Source of the DNA: Sarcocystis neurona
Lineage: Eukaryota > Apicomplexa > Conoidasida > Eucoccidiorida > Sarcocystidae
DNA: 64,000 bases
Assembly: GCA_000727475.1 (NCBI GenBank)
Contig: KL647296.1
Location: 1,222,865-1,286,864, forward strand
Reading direction: 5' to 3'
Part shown: one piece after another, positions 60,501 to 64,000 of the stretch
Layout: the number at the start of each line of letters is the position of its first letter
Position numbering within the stretch: position 1 is the stretch's first letter
Made by a program: the position numbers and the translations under genes
Notes under the pieces: model-generated
The model's database searches: none
Seen by the model: the letters and a program-made list of their open reading frames with translations, nothing else
Told to the model about the DNA's origin: nothing

Positions 60501-62304
60501 GAGGGTATCAGGCGCGCTTACAAGCGCTTCTTTGTACACATCCATGTGCATTCTTGGGCAGTGAAACACACCGAAGCCGCGACATACATATGATGACGCA
60601 TATATATATATATATACATAGACACACATTTGGTATTATTATTTGGGAGAACGCGTGTGGAGGGATGGCGGCGCCCTATTGTGGTGTTACGCAGAAAAAG
60701 AAAGAAAAGCCAGATGGCCCTACACAATTACAGCGGAGGACCAGCTGCCGCGTCGAGTAGTGTGTCTGGTGGCGGTACCCCTCGTCGTCGTTGCTTCGCA
60801 ACTGATCCTTGACCATATGCGTGACTCGGTCCGCTCTCTTCCCTCGTAGGCCGCTGCACCTGCAGCCGTTCTCTGTGAGCTGTTCCTGCCGTAGGTGCCG
60901 AGCTCGTGCAGCTGTGTGCCTGCATGGCATGCGACCGGCGTTCAGCAACAGGAACTACGGTATAACCAGTTTGAAATAATCAGTAATAGTCACTAAGCTC
61001 GCAGTTTAAGTGGTACCATATCACTGTTATTGTTCAGGTGTTACGTCTGTGTGCTTCTACTGCTATCGTAGTGGAGGTAGGGGTGGCTGTTTTCATAGGG
61101 TCGTGTCCAGTAAGACCAGCGGCGGCACCACCCGCAGGACGACGAAGAGATGCGAAGCGGGAGTAATAGTTTTGATAGGAGAGAAACGGCGCAAGTACTA
61201 CGATAAGGGAGGAGACAGGTATATTTCTCACCGATCCTCCTTTGCTTCACTGGTTTTGTAGGGGTTTGCCACCCTCCCATCCGCATAGCCTCTGGTGGCC
61301 CTGAACGAAGGGGGGGCTACGGCAGCTGTGAAGAAGGACGTACGCCCACTTTTTCACGAGCAGAGGCTCACTGTTTTCCCATTTTCCGTGTGTGCCAGAC
61401 TCCAAAGGAAAGTAAGTCTGTAAGGATAAAAAAAAGGACGTCGTGAGCGTTCGTCGCACTGTCTCAATGCTACTGTCATCCTCAACCGCACAAGACAGCG
61501 TGCCTCTTGCTAACTGAAAAGAGGGTTCCGGGTTTCCCAGACTGTCCACTTCTTCACCAAAATTCACAAACCTGTGGCCCCCGAGTCTAGGCGACCCTTC
61601 TGCATTTGATGGGCCAAAGAAAGTCGTGCCACATGTATTTATGTGTTTGTCTGCGTCCAGTCGTACGCATATGCATGTGTGTACTGAGTCATCGGAACGT
61701 ACGTACTACTCCGAATCCAGGTGTAGCTTCAATTTTTGCGTGTACGCGCTTTACATATGTAGTTAGCGTTGCACGTGTCTCGACAACTGCCTTTCGGCGC
61801 CGTCTGCTGTAGACAATACGCTCTTTTTTCTGTCTTTTGTCTACAAAGTCGGGTTGCGTTCGTTATCTTGAAGCTTCCTTCGCCACTGACACTCCGCACA
61901 CATTGCAGACCCTGAATAATGCAAAATCTCATTCAACACAAACTAGTGGGACTACTTGTATATTCTGTACTCACCACGCGTCCTCGGCGTGTGTATATAT
62001 ATGTGCAAGTACACATGTTTTTATGTAAGTGGAGGCGCGCGAACGTGGTGTACTACCGCGAGCGTGAAAAGAGAGATTGTTTTTAGAGGGAACGTGCGAC
62101 TCCTTTTCCGTGAAATTGCTCCTGTAACATTACGTGCGTCGCACGTCTATTCGGATACGTGCTCCTACATGCCGCTGAGTAGGTGTTTTCATCCGCTTCT
62201 GCGCTGCCTTATCTTTTACATCTCCTTCGACACTTCACAGATATTGCGTGCACGCAGCTGCTCGTAGGACTGCTTTGACTACAGGCAGAAGATCAACCTC
62301 ATTC

Positions 62305-63071
62305 NNNNNNNNNNNNNNNNNNNNNNNNNNNNNNNNNNNNNNNNNNNNNNNNNNNNNNNNNNNNNNNNNNNNNNNNNNNNNNNNNNNNNNNNNNNNNNNN
62401 NNNNNNNNNNNNNNNNNNNNNNNNNNNNNNNNNNNNNNNNNNNNNNNNNNNNNNNNNNNNNNNNNNNNNNNNNNNNNNNNNNNNNNNNNNNNNNNNNNNN
62501 NNNNNNNNNNNNNNNNNNNNNNNNNNNNNNNNNNNNNNNNNNNNNNNNNNNNNNNNNNNNNNNNNNNNNNNNNNNNNNNNNNNNNNNNNNNNNNNNNNNN
62601 NNNNNNNNNNNNNNNNNNNNNNNNNNNNNNNNNNNNNNNNNNNNNNNNNNNNNNNNNNNNNNNNNNNNNNNNNNNNNNNNNNNNNNNNNNNNNNNNNNNN
62701 NNNNNNNNNNNNNNNNNNNNNNNNNNNNNNNNNNNNNNNNNNNNNNNNNNNNNNNNNNNNNNNNNNNNNNNNNNNNNNNNNNNNNNNNNNNNNNNNNNNN
62801 NNNNNNNNNNNNNNNNNNNNNNNNNNNNNNNNNNNNNNNNNNNNNNNNNNNNNNNNNNNNNNNNNNNNNNNNNNNNNNNNNNNNNNNNNNNNNNNNNNNN
62901 NNNNNNNNNNNNNNNNNNNNNNNNNNNNNNNNNNNNNNNNNNNNNNNNNNNNNNNNNNNNNNNNNNNNNNNNNNNNNNNNNNNNNNNNNNNNNNNNNNNN
63001 NNNNNNNNNNNNNNNNNNNNNNNNNNNNNNNNNNNNNNNNNNNNNNNNNNNNNNNNNNNNNNNNNNNNNNN
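62305..63071. other. Assembly gap (767 N)
   Basis: A run of N. ORFs drawn through it are meaningless. Confidence 1.
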
Positions 63072-63336
63072 AAAAACACAGTTTGCACGTGAAGCACCAT
63101 AAGTGGCACAGTTGTGCCTTTTTGGTGCCTCTTCTGCCTCCTGTGCTTCCCCTACTGGGCAGCATCTAGCCGAGACGCTTGACAATAGGATACGGTTCTT
63201 CCGTGATACATCCATTCGTCGCCGCGGTTCTGTCCACCAATTGTGAAAGCCGAAGTTGTGGTGCCGCTCTTTATGCTCGTCTTCTCACTTCCTTCGTGTC
63301 TCCTCTCCGCTTGTTTTCTTTCTTCAGCCTGTCACG

Positions 63337-64000
63337 ATGGCAAGAGTGCCGGCGCCTGTCTCTTCGGCCGTCACCGCGCAGGCTGATGCTGCTACTGACG
63401 CTGCTGTTGCAGGAAGAAAGCCCGGCGCAGCAGCGCGACAGCCGCCTCCTGATGCCGGTGCTGCTGCCTCTGCTGCTTCTCGTACGGTTGCTGCTGGACA
63501 GAAGGTGTCTCAGACTGCTCCGGAAGCGAGCAATAGCAGAAGAAAGCTACCTGTTGCTGGTGCTTCTCAAGAGGCGAAGGAAAAGACCATGGCGGAGAAC
63601 AACCGAAACAAGATTGCGCAGAAGAAAACAGCGGCTCGCAGCGAATCCCGGACGCCGGATGCTGCTGCTGCGGCGCGAGTTGCTGCTGCGTGTTTACCTA
63701 CAGTGAAATCTGCCGCCGGCAGCAAGACAACGGCAGAACGGTCAAAAACAGTAGAGGAAGGAGGTGGCAACTCCAGCAACAGCAAAAGTGGCAACAGCAC
63801 GAGCAGCACCACCACCGGCACGAGCAGCGGCAAGGGGAGAGGGGCAGCGCCGTCTTCCAGGTCTTCCGACGCGCTGTACGCTTTGCTGGGCCTTTCAAAA
63901 GATGCGACTTCTGCGGAAATAGGGAAGGCCTATCGGGCGCTTGCGCTGCTGCTGCATCCGGATAAGGTCCTGCACCGTGTACAGCAGCAGCGGAAAGAGC
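63337..64000 (+). CDS. J-domain (DnaJ/Hsp40-type) protein, 5' part, runs off the window
   Basis: Hsp70 co-chaperone type protein (family knowledge: the J domain stimulates Hsp70 ATPase through its HPD motif). The ATG at 63337 (context GTCACGATGGCA) is the first Met after an in-frame TGA at 63244, and the frame is open to 64000 (221 codons plus one base). Residues 1-175 are low complexity: Ala-rich, then a basic stretch, then a Ser/Gly/Thr/Asn run with SGNSTSSTTTGTSSGKG. From about residue 178 a J domain begins: DALYALLGLSKDATSAEIGK (helix I and the start of II), AYRALALLLHPDK (helix II and the HPDK loop), then the start of helix III with VQQQRKE. The rest of the protein lies outside the window, so the subclass cannot be set. 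The upstream 63290-63325 stretch is pyrimidine-rich, so an upstream exon cannot be excluded. Confidence 0.85.
   Translation, partial: MARVPAPVSSAVTAQADAATDAAVAGRKPGAAARQPPPDAGAAASAASRTVAAGQKVSQTAPEASNSRRKLPVAGASQEAKEKTMAENNRNKIAQKKTAARSESRTPDAAAAARVAAACLPTVKSAAGSKTTAERSKTVEEGGGNSSNSKSGNSTSSTTTGTSSGKGRGAAPSSRSSDALYALLGLSKDATSAEIGKAYRALALLLHPDKVLHRVQQQRKE

Larger units (their letters stand above)
54683..62304. other. Apparent intergenic region between VPS4 and the J-domain gene
   Basis: No conserved coding segment, RNA gene or CAG island was recognised in about 7.6 kb. ORFs are at most 140 codons and show no domain. Repeats are listed separately. The VPS4 promoter should lie just above 54682, but no clear core element could be identified. 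Confidence 0.5.

Noticed and set aside
62235..63215. Long ORFs across the N run
   Set aside because: Artefact of the assembly gap.

Overview
The window looks like nuclear DNA of an apicomplexan coccidian, most probably an Eimeria species. The evidence is dense (CAG)n/(CTG)n islands that switch polarity, long (TA)n and (TATACA)n microsatellites, very large introns, and conserved eukaryotic proteins carrying long Ala/Gln/Ser/Gly runs. No bacterial gene organisation, CRISPR array or convincing tRNA was seen. The species assignment is inference from composition, not from a marker gene.

Three conserved genes can be read. (1) A 12-exon minus-strand gene (20946 down to 5703) encodes a HEAT-repeat scaffold subunit of protein phosphatase 2A (PR65/A). 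All exon phases close to one 1158-codon frame, about twice the usual family length because of low-complexity insertions. (2) A minus-strand gene (54682 down to at least 34788) encodes the ESCRT-III disassembly ATPase VPS4. Its MIT domain and most of the AAA domain are spread over 13 recognised exons, some only 38-48 nt long, across 20-26 kb. (3) A plus-strand gene starts at 63337 and runs off the right edge. It encodes a protein with a J domain (HPDK motif) after about 175 low-complexity residues.

Layout: 1-5.7 kb is flanking DNA with microsatellites and CTG islands. 5.7-20.9 kb is the PP2A-A gene. 21-27.6 kb holds triplet-rich minus-strand coding tracts, including a possible unknown gene starting at 25009, and a purine-rich block. 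28.6-54.7 kb is the VPS4 gene and its repeat-filled introns. 54.7-62.3 kb is apparently intergenic, with tandem duplications. 62305-63071 is an assembly gap. 63.3 kb to the end is the J-domain gene. PP2A-A (phosphatase scaffold), VPS4 (membrane remodelling) and the J protein (Hsp70 partner) are unrelated housekeeping functions; no operon logic is expected.

The most unusual signal is a 12-bp palindrome, GTGTACGTACAC. It occurs six times. Two copies form 5' splice sites of the PP2A-A gene, and four cluster around one 80-nt exon. Three separate tandem duplications also share a 70-bp period.
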